From Leptolyngbya sp. O-77 (GTDB taxonomy: Bacteria; Cyanobacteriota; Cyanobacteriia; Elainellales; Elainellaceae): 64,000 bases of DNA. The position numbers and the translations under genes were made by a program. Under the pieces are notes generated by a model. That model worked only from the letters and a program-made list of their open reading frames with translations. It was not told where the DNA came from and did not search any database. Below, piece by piece: positions 36,947-45,982 of this stretch (positions are counted from its first letter, which is position 1; every line of letters starts with the position of its first letter). The stretch covers positions 1,773,001 through 1,837,000 of the forward strand of contig NZ_AP017367.1 in the NCBI RefSeq assembly GCF_001548395.1, in the 5' to 3' direction.

Positions 36947-37849
36947 CCTACCAAATCTCGTCGATTTCACTCCAAAAGCAGAGCCGCAAGGTCAATCCGC
37001 AGATAGATGTCGATTCCCAGAAATCATAGAAGATAGAGTGATATCGATTTTTGATTCTGGATTTGCGAGGTTAGATTGCCTGTCAGTCGGCTGCGGGGCT
37101 GCCGGCACTCTCATGCAGATTGACGTGTTATAGCAGCTAACTGGTTGGTTAGGACATGTAGAACGGACATAGTTGCTGTTGAAGCTCGTAGTAAGGACTT
37201 AAGTCCTTACTACGAACGTCCTAACTAACCTGCGTATTGCTATAGACCGTGTTAGTGTGTTCCTGCTGGAAGAATACTCCCTTCTTTGTGATAGGTCTCT
37301 CATGCAGATTGCCGTGTTAGACCGTGTTAGACCGTGTTAAACACTGACGGTCAGTAATTTCTACCACTTGACATACAGGGGCGGAATTTAAGTAACGGAT
37401 GCCACATGTATCATCAAAAGTTTCTAGAAGGCGTTAAAAGTTGTAAGAAGTGGTATTAAGTTTTCGTGAAGAACCGGAATGATCGAGTGTGACGCTGAAT
37501 ACCATTGGATGTAATAATTTCAGATTCAGCCAGCAGAGATTCGTTTCAGGCTCTCTTTCTCTCTTTCTAGGTTGCCTTCTCAACTGCATCAAGGGCGATC
37601 GCCAGAGATACGTAGCTCAAAGCACATACTCCAATCCGTAGCATTACGCAGATCTATCGATACTGGTATAAAATGATTCCCAGGCTTGCAGCCGATCTGG
37701 GGGTGAGGGGTTAGACCCTGCAACTACTAATTTTCTAAAGCTTTTGCTCAACCTTGCCCCGCGACTACAGAGTCAAAATTTCAGCACAAATACTTATAAA
37801 AATCAGGATATTCGGCTATACTGTCGGGTATAACTGGTGAATCTACTGT
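36947..37849. other. 900-bp gene-free region with a MITE and duplicated flank
   Basis: No gene is supported. It holds a 112-bp mobile element (37131-37242), a duplicated segment CTCTCATGCAGATTG (37108 and 37297), and three copies of GACCGTGTTA near 37243-37342. The remainder to 37849 is A/T-rich, with no clear structure. Confidence 0.7.
37131..37242. mobile_element. MITE, IS630/Tc1-mariner-like, copy 1
   Basis: 112-bp element with terminal inverted repeats TAGCA...TGCTA flanked by the dinucleotide TA on both sides, the target duplication of IS630/Tc1-mariner transposons. Inner arms pair further (GTTAGGAC with GTCCTAAC) and the centre is a perfect 28-bp palindrome at 37187-37214 built on GGACTTAAGTCC. 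It encodes no protein. A second copy is at 57262-57373, 106 of 112 positions identical. No partner transposase lies in this window. Confidence 0.85.
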
Positions 37850-38179
37850 ATGTCATTAGGTTCTATGGGTAGCTCCTCCAAGTTTGCAAATCCAGTCTTG
37901 CTAGCAGTTGCGCTTTCCGTGACGGCAACCTTTTCTGCGGCTGCTCAATCGATAGACCATCAGGCTGCCCACCATGGCAACACAAATGGCAGCGTATTAA
38001 GCACTCTATTCAATGTCAGCCTGCTAGCGTCCACTCATCTGAATTCGCCGGGTGCTGCGGCTTCGTTGCAGAACTCTCCATTGGATCGGGTGCGAAACCA
38101 GATTGAGCCTCAAAACTCGTCCTATGATCCACCCGTGCAAGGGGGCCCCCAGAGTTCGCAGGGTTCTGGAACTCGGTAG
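37850..38179 (+). CDS. short exported hypothetical protein
   Basis: 109 aa with a likely signal sequence (PVLLAVALSVTATFSAAAQS, cleavage after AAA or AAQ). The remainder is a Ser/Asn/Gln-rich segment with two histidine pairs (DHQAAHHGN), and no Cys. A GGTGA stands about 8 bases upstream. Its codon use is similar to the surrounding genes. Function unknown; a spurious call cannot be excluded because the mature part has no conserved pattern I recognise. Confidence 0.5.
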   Translation: MSLGSMGSSSKFANPVLLAVALSVTATFSAAAQSIDHQAAHHGNTNGSVLSTLFNVSLLASTHLNSPGAAASLQNSPLDRVRNQIEPQNSSYDPPVQGGPQSSQGSGTR

Positions 38180-38253
38180 ACGTGCAGGGTGGGCACAAGT
38201 CCTTGACGTAGGGCCTGATGCCCGGCTTTGTGGAATGTCCCATCAAGACTCAA

Positions 38254-39980
38254 TTAAGGCCCGACCGGCGACTTCCACCAGCGCTCAGCTTGAATTAGCG
38301 TGTGGGCTTGCCAATCTACATTGTCCGAATGCGGATAGTCTGAGCGATAGTGTCCGCCCCGGCTTTCGGTTCGGAAGGCGGCACTTTTGACTAGTAAGTA
38401 TGCTACGTCCAGGAGATTGCGTGTTTCTCCCCCAGGCTCTAACCTGACGGGGGGGTAAGCCCTATGTTTTCGAGCGAGACAGAAGCTTCTAGGTCTAGAG
38501 AACAGCGGCTGAGAAACTGGCTCAGCGGCAAGTCGGAAAGCTGGAGCCGCCATTTCTGAATTTGGGCGATCGCCCCTTCCAGTGACTGCTGTTCTCGACA
38601 GATGCCTGCTGTTTGCCACACCAGCAGCGGCAGGTTCTGGCGAATGGTTTGGAGGGTCGAGTGCTGAGACTCCCAATTAGCGATCGCGCTGTTCGGAGGC
38701 ACCTCCGGCGAGTTCCCTGGACTGTGGGTGCAGGGGGCGATCGCCTCCGGTACAATCCCCTGTATTCCGTTTGCGGGCAGCACCAGATGCTTGAGCTGTG
38801 CCCCAAACACCAGGCACTCCAGCAGCGAGTTGCTAGCCAGCCGATTTGCCCCATGTACACCCGTGCTAGAGGTTTCGCCGACGGCATACAGCCCCGCAAT
38901 CGAGGTCTGGCTGTGGAGATCCGTCAGCACGCCCCCCATCCAGTAATGAGCCGCTGGCGCGACGGGCACGGGCGCTTGAAATACATCCACCCCCCACTGC
39001 CGACAAACCTGCACGATGTTGGGAAAGCGCCGCTGAATCGTTTCAGACGGAATGGGGCGCAGATCCAGCCAGACATATCCATGCGCTGGGTCAGGATGAT
39101 GAGTTTGCAGATAGTTAAAGATTGCGCGGCTCACCACATCTCGCGGGGCCAGTTCGCCCTCAGGATGATAGTCAAAGGCAAATCGCCGTCCCTGGTCGTC
39201 GATCAGGTGGGCCCCCTCGCCGCGCACGGCCTCGCTCACCAGAAATCGTGGCGCACCGGGCTTTGTAAGCGCCGTTGGATGAAATTGGACAAATTCTAAA
39301 TCACGCAGCACTGCCCCGCCCCGCCAGGCCATTGCCACACCGTCGCCTGTGCTGAGGGCTGGATTCGTAGTTTGGGCAAAGACCTGTCCGCCGCCGCCCG
39401 TCGCCAGCACCACGGCTCCAGCGGCTATCCGACAGACTTGCCCCTCTACTATCGCTACTATACCCAGACAGCGATCGCCCGCCGCCGTCAGCCATAGGTC
39501 AAGCGCAAAGCTCTGGCTCATGACGTGAATGTTCGACCGCTGAATCACCTGTTCCGCCAGGATAGACACTACAGCCCGTCCAGTGGTGTCGGCTGCGTGT
39601 AGCACTCGCCGTCGCGAGTGGGCCGCCTCCAGCGTCATAGCCAGGTCGGCTCCATGTCGATCAAACAAAACCCCCATAGTCAAAAGATCCCGAATACAGT
39701 CGGGAGCCTGTTGCACCATGAGGGTCACAGCTTGGCGATCGCACAGCCCTGCGCCTGCCCGCAGCGTGTCTTCGATGTGTAGTTCTGGCGAGTCATCTGC
39801 CGCCATTGGCGCAGCAATGCCGCCTTGTGCCCATTCACTAGCCGAGGTGAGCAACTCGTCTTTGGTAATTAGTCCGACGCGAAAGTGGGTCGGTAAACAC
39901 AGCGACGTGTAAAGTCCGGCTGCTCCCGCGCCAACGACTAAGACATCAAACTGGCGAGCAAAAGAAGACGACGAGGACAA
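38254..39980 (-). pseudogene. nadB: L-aspartate oxidase (nadB), interrupted by one frameshift
   Basis: First enzyme of NAD synthesis, oxidising aspartate to iminoaspartate with FAD. The main frame (39980-38439) has VVGAGAAGLYTSLCLP, SEWAQGGIAAPM, the active-site segment HGANRLASNSLLECLVFG and most of the helical C-domain. It then stops early. The expected C-terminus (EPGGETRNLLDVAYLLVKSA, FRTESRGGHYRSDYP, WWKSPVGP) continues in another frame to 38254. The break lies at a run of seven G at 38449-38455; adding one base restores a 575-aa enzyme. Since NadB is normally essential, a sequencing error in the homopolymer is more likely than true loss. TTG start, 11 bp after psbU, suggesting a psbU-nadB operon. 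Confidence 0.88.
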
Positions 39981-39991
39981 CTGCGGTCTGC

Positions 39992-40423
39992 CTAGCGGTA
40001 AATGCCGTTGTTAAAGCGATCGCCCCCTTCTACAAGCGCATCGAGTGGCGGGCTAACCGCAAAGTTGCTGAGGTTGTTCTTCAGAATTTCTTTTTGCGCC
40101 TCGGTCAGCCCCGGCATTTTCAGCACGTCTTCCACGCTGTCAAAGGGGGCATTCTTGAGAATCATCCGGGCCAGAGTCGGGTACATGCCAGGATACTGCA
40201 TGAACGCCCGGACGTTGGTGTTATTCAAGTCAATTTTTTTGCCAAAGTCGGTCGCCAGCTTGTCGTCCATCGCATTGCGGAATTGCTGTTCTGCCAGCAC
40301 AGGCGATGGATTGAAGGACAGGGGGCTGAGCGAAGCTGCGATCGCCGTCTGAGGCGAACCCAGCCACCCCCAAGAGGTGAGCATTAGACCCAGAATCATC
40401 AACACGCCAACCAGTCGCTTCAT
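39992..40423 (-). CDS. psbU: photosystem II 12 kDa extrinsic protein
   Basis: PsbU, a lumenal extrinsic subunit that stabilises the oxygen-evolving centre in cyanobacteria and red algae. The chain (143 aa) has a signal peptide ([20 protein letters not shown], cleavage near IAA) and the mature sequence with [40 protein letters not shown] and [21 protein letters not shown], a helix-hairpin-helix-like repeat typical of PsbU. ATG 40423 was chosen because GGAAGGG precedes it; the six codons upstream start with TTG. nadB follows 11 bp later. Confidence 0.97.
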   Translation of the reverse strand: MKRLVGVLMILGLMLTSWGWLGSPQTAIAASLSPLSFNPSPVLAEQQFRNAMDDKLATDFGKKIDLNNTNVRAFMQYPGMYPTLARMILKNAPFDSVEDVLKMPGLTEAQKEILKNNLSNFAVSPPLDALVEGGDRFNNGIYR

Positions 40424-40559
40424 CAGTCGAATCCCTTCCAACTACAGTTCTCCAAAGTTCTCCAAATCAGCAGTCCAATGAGAGCTACTTCATAGCTCTC
40501 AACAACACAGCTTTAACAGCCTCATAATTAGAGACTACCACTTTGGGGGGAGTATCGCC

Positions 40560-41546
40560 CTAGATCTTGCTGCTCAGCTTCAAAAACGTATCCAGATCGG
40601 TGAAGGAGCCAGCATAGGTGACGGTCGGCGTGTCGTAGCCCTTGAGGCTAACGGTGTATTGCTTAAACAAATTGGGGTTGGCGATCGCCCCGGCCAGGTA
40701 TTGATACGTCGTTTCACCCAGAGCCACGTCCATACCAATTTGCTTGGTAGACGATTCCAGTCGGAAGGCGGCATTCACCGTGTCGCCTAGGGCGGTGTAG
40801 TCGGGGCGATCGCCCGTGCCCGTGTTGCCCACCATCGCATAGCCCGTGTTTAGCCCCGCACCCACCCGCAGTGGAAACGGCAGTGGATAGCGCTCGTGCA
40901 AGCGGCTGGTCATTTTGTGCAGGGCGCTGAGGGCGCGGGCAATTCGCACCATTTCGTCAGGCGTGATGCCCTGCGCCCCGTGAATCCAGACCGCCATGAT
41001 CGCATCGCCGATATATTTATCGACCCAGCTTCCGTATTCGCGAATGATGTCGCCCGCGCAGCGAAACCAGGTGCCGATCACCTCTGAGAGAATTTTTTCG
41101 TCAAGCTGGCGTGTCATCACTGTAAAGTCGCGAATATCGACCACTAGCACCGAGATGAGCCGCCGGACGTGGAGGGTGGCAGTGGCGGTAAATTCCTGCG
41201 AGTCTACGCCCACGGAGGAATCGTGCAGATGCGACAGTTCGGGAGAGTAAAACTCCAGTTCGGTCTGCCCAAAAGTGAGGCGATCGCCATTATGCAACGT
41301 TACCGGCACACTCACCCGCCGACCATTGACAAACGAGCCGTTGCGGCTACCCAGATCAATCAGGTAAAACTCACCTGTCTCCATGCGTTGCAGCATGGCA
41401 TGGTTGCGCGAAATCCAGCGATCGGGCAGCACAAAATTGTTATCGTCTCCTCGTCCAATCGTCCAACAGTTGTTGTTCGTAAGTGAGAGGTAACGATTGC
41501 CAGCGTCGGTTCGTAATATCAGATGGGGAATGGGTTGGGCAGTCAC
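40560..41546 (-). CDS. FHA domain-containing class III adenylate/guanylate cyclase
   Basis: Signalling protein with an N-terminal FHA domain (about residues 20-95: WTIGRGDDNNFVLPDRWISRNHAM, LGSRNGSFVNG), which binds phosphothreonine, and a C-terminal nucleotide cyclase domain (about 125-300). Cyclase residues: metal-binding Asp in VVDIRDFT and DKYIGDAIM, Lys for adenine recognition in DKYIGD, the Thr/Asp segment YTALGDTVNAAFRLES with the transition-state Asn and Arg. All catalytic residues seem present, so it is likely an active adenylate cyclase. GTG 41546 (MTAQPIPHLILR) is favoured as start; the frame is open to 41654. Confidence 0.87.
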   Translation of the reverse strand: MTAQPIPHLILRTDAGNRYLSLTNNNCWTIGRGDDNNFVLPDRWISRNHAMLQRMETGEFYLIDLGSRNGSFVNGRRVSVPVTLHNGDRLTFGQTELEFYSPELSHLHDSSVGVDSQEFTATATLHVRRLISVLVVDIRDFTVMTRQLDEKILSEVIGTWFRCAGDIIREYGSWVDKYIGDAIMAVWIHGAQGITPDEMVRIARALSALHKMTSRLHERYPLPFPLRVGAGLNTGYAMVGNTGTGDRPDYTALGDTVNAAFRLESSTKQIGMDVALGETTYQYLAGAIANPNLFKQYTVSLKGYDTPTVTYAGSFTDLDTFLKLSSKI

Positions 41547-41977
41547 TGACAAAGATGAGAAACCGCTAAATCTTTCCCAAAGAGATGCATCCTGGTAAGT
41601 CTGGCACGCTGTGTCAGCGAAGGGCCAGCCGAGCCAGAGGCGCTCCAGAAACAACCTTGCAGATGTTCTGTAGAGGCTCCATCGAAGCTCTAAATCACCC
41701 TGAGTGAGAACCGCCAGTGGTCTTAGCCCGTTTGCACCATGTCAACAAACCCCAAGTCTCTTAAAGAGGCTTAAGAGAGGCTTGCAGCACTCTGCCAACG
41801 ATGCGCTGCAATTGAGGACACCCATTTGCCTGGAAACTTCGCAACATCCAGCATTTGCGCCCATAGACTGCAACGACAATTGGCTAACTCACTCCTGCAA
41901 CTCAACCATGCGACCCTGGTAATGCTACCAAAGCCACACTACTAAGTTAGCCCAGGATACTCAAATCATATCCTCAG
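41547..41977. other. intergenic between cyclase and DUF3120 genes
   Basis: No gene is supported. Part of it may be coding if the cyclase starts further upstream. It contains CTTAAGAGAGGCTT-like near-repeats (41759-41782) and no clear terminator. Confidence 0.4.
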
Positions 41978-42811
41978 TCAGGCAGCAGTCGCCGCTAACC
42001 AGAATAAGCCATCTACCAAAAGAGTGCTCAAAATGGCTCCTCCAAAGCTCCACCCGTGGAGTGATCGCAACCGTAAAGGCGCGAACCCCAGCATCACCAG
42101 CAGCCCCACCAGCAGCAGCGCGAAGCCACCACCCCAGGGCGTATACATCTGATGAAGGGCTGCCTGGAGAACCGTTCCGGTGGCACTCGCGTCTGACTGC
42201 ATTAATTGTCGCCAATAGGGAACCAGATCGACCAGGTAGAAATACAGATCCGTAATTGCGGTTCCCAGCAGCGACCCCAGGTAGAACCAGCGCCCTATTT
42301 TATGTTTTGCCCTATGGAGGCCAGGCAAGATGAATGGCAGACCCAGCGCCTCGACGGGGAGATGGTAAAACGGCTCCCAGCGCAGCCAGCCCCAATAAAT
42401 TGAACCGGCAAGCCAGGTCCAGGCAAAGCCAATCAGCAAGTCACCCCAAAGTTTTGTGGTCGGCTGGCGCAAGAGCGATCGCCCCAGTCCAACCCAGAGC
42501 AGTGTCATCCCCAGGCTCAGCCAGGGAAATAACTGCACCAGCGGTGCCTGAAAAAACACCGGAACCGAGACTAAGAAGATAGATGCCGAAAAAACTGCGA
42601 GATGAGCCGTGTAGTCGGCTTGACGCTCCGCTGCTTGAGGTTCTGCGGCAAGATCGCCGGGGAGGGCAGCAGGCAGACCCGAAGGCACGAACGGCAAACG
42701 AACCGGCAGAATCGCTGATTCAGCGGCTGAGTCGGCAGTAGATTCAACAATGGACTCGGCGAGGTAAAGAGAGCGATCGCGCGGTGTAATGGAAACCAAC
42801 TTTAATACCAA
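41978..42811 (-). CDS. DUF3120 membrane protein
   Basis: 277 aa. A 70-residue Ala/Pro-rich start is followed by five or six membrane helices (FSASIFLVSVPVFFQAPLV, LFPWLSLGMTLLWVGLG, WGDLLIGFAWTWLAGSIYWG and others). The segment WEPFYHLPVEALGLPFIL and WFYLGSLLGTAITDLYFYLV match the cyanobacterial DUF3120 family, whose function is unknown. ATG at 42811 is used, but a shorter start nearer to the first helix is possible. Confidence 0.82.
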   Translation of the reverse strand: MVLKLVSITPRDRSLYLAESIVESTADSAAESAILPVRLPFVPSGLPAALPGDLAAEPQAAERQADYTAHLAVFSASIFLVSVPVFFQAPLVQLFPWLSLGMTLLWVGLGRSLLRQPTTKLWGDLLIGFAWTWLAGSIYWGWLRWEPFYHLPVEALGLPFILPGLHRAKHKIGRWFYLGSLLGTAITDLYFYLVDLVPYWRQLMQSDASATGTVLQAALHQMYTPWGGGFALLLVGLLVMLGFAPLRLRSLHGWSFGGAILSTLLVDGLFWLAATAA

Positions 42812-42891
42812 CGATTCTTAATGCTTTTCATTTAGTTTACGTTATTTAACACATTGAGGAAAGCCTTGGAGCGATGTAGACAGAGGGTTAG

Positions 42892-43053
42892 TTGAGGCAG
42901 ATTATTGAGTTTAGCCAGGATTTAGCCCTCGCGATCACGGCCCTAGTGCTGGCACTTTGTGCAGGATTCTATCCAGGACTTTATAAAGGATTTACTGAGA
43001 TTTACAGCCTGTTTACCAAGCAAGGGGACTGGAAGCCGAGGAATCGCGCTTGA
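42892..43053 (+). CDS. 53-aa single-helix membrane protein
   Basis: Read directly from the sequence: after TTG (preceded by an in-frame stop and GAGGG four bases upstream) comes RQIIEFSQDLALAITALVLA, then LCAGFYPGLYKGFTEIYSLF, ending DWKPRNRA. One hydrophobic helix is followed by aromatic and basic residues, similar in form to small photosynthetic or NDH-1 subunits, but it matches none I can name. It lies just before uppP in the same direction. The unusual start codon is a weak point. Confidence 0.5.
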   Translation: MRQIIEFSQDLALAITALVLALCAGFYPGLYKGFTEIYSLFTKQGDWKPRNRA

Positions 43054-43091
43054 CTCGGCTAAGATGTGGTGGAGTTTTAGAGATTAAGCGC

Positions 43092-44084
43092 ATGGAGTTG
43101 ATTAACCTGCCTCTGCTTTCAGCCTGGCGTGTGTTCCCACAGGGTGGACCCTTTGCAACAGTCTCAGGCGTTTCTCAAGGGATGCAGGCAGGAGTCGCAG
43201 GCATTGTACAGGGCTGGCCCCCGCTGGCGATCGCCCAATCTGCTGCTCCAGATGCCGCTGCGGAGCCAGGTCTGTTGACCAGTACCTTCCAAGCCATTGT
43301 GCTGGGGCTGGTGCAGGGAATCACAGAATTTTTGCCCATCAGCAGCACCGCGCATCTGCTGATTTTTACAAAAATCTTGGGCTGGTCGGCCGTAGGCGAA
43401 AAGTATTTCGTAGACGCAATCCAGTTTGGCAGCGTGATTGCTGTGTTGATGTACTTCTGGCAAGACATTCGCCAGATTCTCGGCGGCGCGTGGACTGCCC
43501 TCCAGCAAAAGGACTGGCAGCGCGAGGAGTGGAAGATTCTGGTGGGGATCGCTGTGGGCACGATTCCGGCACTGGTGTTTGGCTACCTGTTTCGCGATGC
43601 CATTCCCGAAAGTGCGCTTGTGATTGCGGTGGTGTCGATTGTGATGTCTTTGCTGTTGGGCTTGGCCGAGAAAATTGGCAGCCGCAAGCGCGGGTTCGAT
43701 AATTTATCGATTTTGGACGGGCTGCTGGTGGGATTGGGGCAAACGCTGGCGCTGGTGCCCGGTGTGTCTCGCTCTGGCTCCACCCTGACGACGGGTCTGT
43801 TTCTGGGGCTAGAGCGACAGACCGCTGCCCGCTTCTCCTTTTTGCTGGGTATTCCCACGCTGGCGATCGCCACGCTCTATCAGTCCACCAAAGCCTTTGA
43901 CAACGTCGATCGGCTGCTGCCGCTGGTGGCGGGGATCATTTCCACCTTTGTGTTTTCCTATCTGGCAATCGCCTGGCTGCTGCGCTATCTCCAGCGCAAA
44001 AGCACCTGGGTCTTCGTCTGGTATCGCCTCGCCTTTGGGGCCACGATTTTGCTCTCGCTGGTAGCAGGGCTGATTCGAGAATAG
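43092..44084 (+). CDS. uppP: undecaprenyl-diphosphatase
   Basis: UppP (BacA), an integral membrane enzyme that recycles the lipid carrier by removing phosphate from undecaprenyl diphosphate. The two family motifs are complete: GITEFLPISSTAHLLI with the catalytic Glu and Ser, and PGVSRSGSTLTTGLFLGLER with the Arg. Eight helices are predicted. The first about 60 residues before the motif (LLSAWRVFPQGGPF...) are an extension not found in E. coli; it may be cleaved or the start may be further in. ATG 43092 is used; the frame opens at TTG 43050, abutting the small membrane protein gene. Confidence 0.96.
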   Translation: MELINLPLLSAWRVFPQGGPFATVSGVSQGMQAGVAGIVQGWPPLAIAQSAAPDAAAEPGLLTSTFQAIVLGLVQGITEFLPISSTAHLLIFTKILGWSAVGEKYFVDAIQFGSVIAVLMYFWQDIRQILGGAWTALQQKDWQREEWKILVGIAVGTIPALVFGYLFRDAIPESALVIAVVSIVMSLLLGLAEKIGSRKRGFDNLSILDGLLVGLGQTLALVPGVSRSGSTLTTGLFLGLERQTAARFSFLLGIPTLAIATLYQSTKAFDNVDRLLPLVAGIISTFVFSYLAIAWLLRYLQRKSTWVFVWYRLAFGATILLSLVAGLIRE

Positions 44085-44219
44085 GGGCGTGAATCAAAGG
44101 GAGCGGCAGAGAATGGTGCGATCAGGGGATGATGGGATAAAAGGGATCATGGAATGATCAAGAGCGGGGTTAATCTGCCAACCCCCCTTGCACGCCACCC
44201 TTCCTTCTCTCAACCTGCC

Positions 44220-45569
44220 ATGAGCGACGCTGCCATCAAGCCTGCCCTGATTACCCGCGTGCTGCCCGACTCGATCGCCGCAGAGATTGGGTTTGAGCGG
44301 GGCGATCGCCTTGTGTCGATCAACGGACAGGCTCCCCGCGACCTGATCGACTACCAGTTCCTCTGCGCCGATGAGGTGCTGGAGCTAGAAGTGCTGGACG
44401 CTGCGGGCAAGACGCACCAGATTGAGATTGAGAAAGACTACGACGAAGACCTGGGGCTGGAGTTTGAGTCGGCACTGTTTGACGGCCTCATCCAGTGCAA
44501 CAACCGCTGTCCCTTCTGTTTTATCGACCAGCAGCCGCCTGGAATGCGGCAAACGCTCTACCTCAAAGACGATGACTATCGCCTCAGCTTTCTCTACGGC
44601 AGCTACCTGACGCTGACTAACCTGCCCCAGCGCGAGTGGGATCGCATCGCCCAACTGCGCCTGTCGCCGCTCTATGTGTCGGTTCATGCGACGGAGCCAG
44701 AAGTTCGCGTTCGCCTGCTAAAAAATCACCGAGCGGGTCAAATTCTCGACCAACTGCGCTGGTTCCAGAAAAATCGGCTGCAAATTCACGCTCAGGTTGT
44801 GGTGTGTCCGGGCATCAACGACGGCGTGCATCTGGAGCAGACGCTGCGAGATCTGGCTTCGTTCCACACGGGCGATATTCCCGCAGTTGCCTCTGCTGCG
44901 GTCGTCCCCGTCGGTCTCACCCGCTTTCGCCCAGCAGATGACGAGCTAATTCCCGTCACACCCGAACATGCCCGCCGGGCGATCGCTCAAGTGCAGGCGC
45001 TCCAGACAGAGTTTCGCGCTAAATTTGGCTCTAACGTCGTGTGGCTGGCAGATGAGTGGTTTCTAATTGCAGGACAAGACCTGCCGCCCGAATCCCACTA
45101 CGAAGACTATCCGCAGATTGGCAACGGCGTGGGGTCGATTCGTCAATTCCTGAAGCAGTTCAAAACAGCCGCCCGTAGGTTGCCCGAATCTATGAGTCCG
45201 CCGCGCCGCTGGGTGTGGGTGGTGGGCAATGCCGTTGAGCGAGCCTTTCAGCCGATTTTGAAGCGGTTAAACGAGGTAGATGGACTGACCGTGGAGATGG
45301 TGGCGCTGCGAAGCGACTATTGGGGGCAGGCAATCACGGTGACGGGGCTACTAACGGGACACGATCTGGCCTTGGCGCTGGCCGGGCGAGATCTGGGAGA
45401 TGGCGTGCTGCTGCCGTCGCTGATGCTGAAACATAGCGACACGCGGTTTTTGGACGATACGACAGTGGCAGATCTGGAAAAACGGCTGAAAACACCGATT
45501 TACGTCGTCTCTGGTATTGAGGGGCTGTTGGAAACGGCTGTGCAGTCTCCTGTGCTGACCGCCCGATAG
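44220..45569 (+). CDS. TIGR03279 family radical SAM protein (DUF512, PDZ-like N-terminus)
   Basis: Cyanobacterial Fe-S protein of 449 aa. A PDZ-like start (ITRVLPDSIAAEIGFERGD, LVSINGQAPRDLIDYQF) leads into a radical SAM domain with the cluster motif CNNRCPFCFIDQ and LYGSYLTLTNL, and a DUF512 C-terminal half with VPVGLTRFRP, WLADEWFLIAGQDLP and TGLLTGHDLALALAG. Homologues outside cyanobacteria are annotated as DUF512 proteins; the reaction is unknown. The ATG at 44220 (MSDAAIKPALITRVL) fits the family; the frame is open from 44154. Confidence 0.92.
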   Translation: MSDAAIKPALITRVLPDSIAAEIGFERGDRLVSINGQAPRDLIDYQFLCADEVLELEVLDAAGKTHQIEIEKDYDEDLGLEFESALFDGLIQCNNRCPFCFIDQQPPGMRQTLYLKDDDYRLSFLYGSYLTLTNLPQREWDRIAQLRLSPLYVSVHATEPEVRVRLLKNHRAGQILDQLRWFQKNRLQIHAQVVVCPGINDGVHLEQTLRDLASFHTGDIPAVASAAVVPVGLTRFRPADDELIPVTPEHARRAIAQVQALQTEFRAKFGSNVVWLADEWFLIAGQDLPPESHYEDYPQIGNGVGSIRQFLKQFKTAARRLPESMSPPRRWVWVVGNAVERAFQPILKRLNEVDGLTVEMVALRSDYWGQAITVTGLLTGHDLALALAGRDLGDGVLLPSLMLKHSDTRFLDDTTVADLEKRLKTPIYVVSGIEGLLETAVQSPVLTAR

Positions 45570-45581
45570 TCGCGATTCTTC

Positions 45582-45623
45582 GATTTTGGATTTTGGATTT
45601 TGGATTTTAGATTTTGGATTTGG
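45582..45623. repeat. 7-bp tandem repeat (GATTTTG)n
   Basis: Six heptamers, GATTTTG with two variants (GATTTTA, GATTTGG), begin 13 bp after the radical SAM gene stop. Heptameric repeats of this sort (STRR-like) are known in filamentous cyanobacteria. Confidence 0.85.
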
Positions 45624-45697
45624 GATGCTTCGTCAAGCGTCTGCGGAGTTTCCAGCAGTTTTATTCGTAACTCTACTTCGGAGAATGGAGACAAGTC

Positions 45698-45730
45698 ACA
45701 AAAAAGGGATGAAAGCATTGCTCTCATCCC
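45698..45730 (-). terminator. rho-independent terminator, minus strand
   Basis: On the minus strand GGGATGAGAGC and GCTTTCATCCC form a stem of 10 pairs with one mismatch and a 3-nt loop (45730-45706), followed by TTTTTT. It lies about 250 bp beyond the stop of the binding-protein gene at 45979 and ends that transcript; a mobile element sits between gene and terminator. Confidence 0.75.
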
Positions 45731-45801
45731 CCGCAATCTCTAGGAGACATCAAATCTAGAAACGAAACATCCAGCAAAGCAGAGGCGCTGAGCCAACTGG
45801 C

Positions 45802-45982
45802 CTAGTGCTGTGTCACAGCTAGAACTGAGGTTGGTAGCAAGCGCTTTAGCGCTGAAGCGCTTACTACGAGCCAAGGCATCACACGCTGATTGACTTTCGC
45901 CCCGGTGAAGATGTGCTTAGCGCTGAAGCGCTTACTACGAGCCAAGGCATCACCCTAAAACTAAACCACGACACTGCCCTAG
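45802..45982. mobile_element. MITE-like element, second family, copy 1
   Basis: 181-bp element with imperfect terminal inverted repeats (CTAGTGCTGTGTC at 45802 and GACACTGCCCTAG at 45970-45982, 11 of 13 paired) around a GTAG...AAGCGCT-AGCGCT...CTAC palindrome. A 36-bp core is duplicated 71 bp apart (45847-45882 and 45918-45953), explaining its greater length than the copy at 57095-57205. Its right end, CTAG, supplies the stop codon of the minus-strand binding-protein gene. No transposase is encoded. Confidence 0.75.

Noticed and set aside
37131..37342. Possible CRISPR array suggested by repeated segments
   Set aside because: The repeats are few, unequal in spacing, and explained by a MITE and a duplicated flank.
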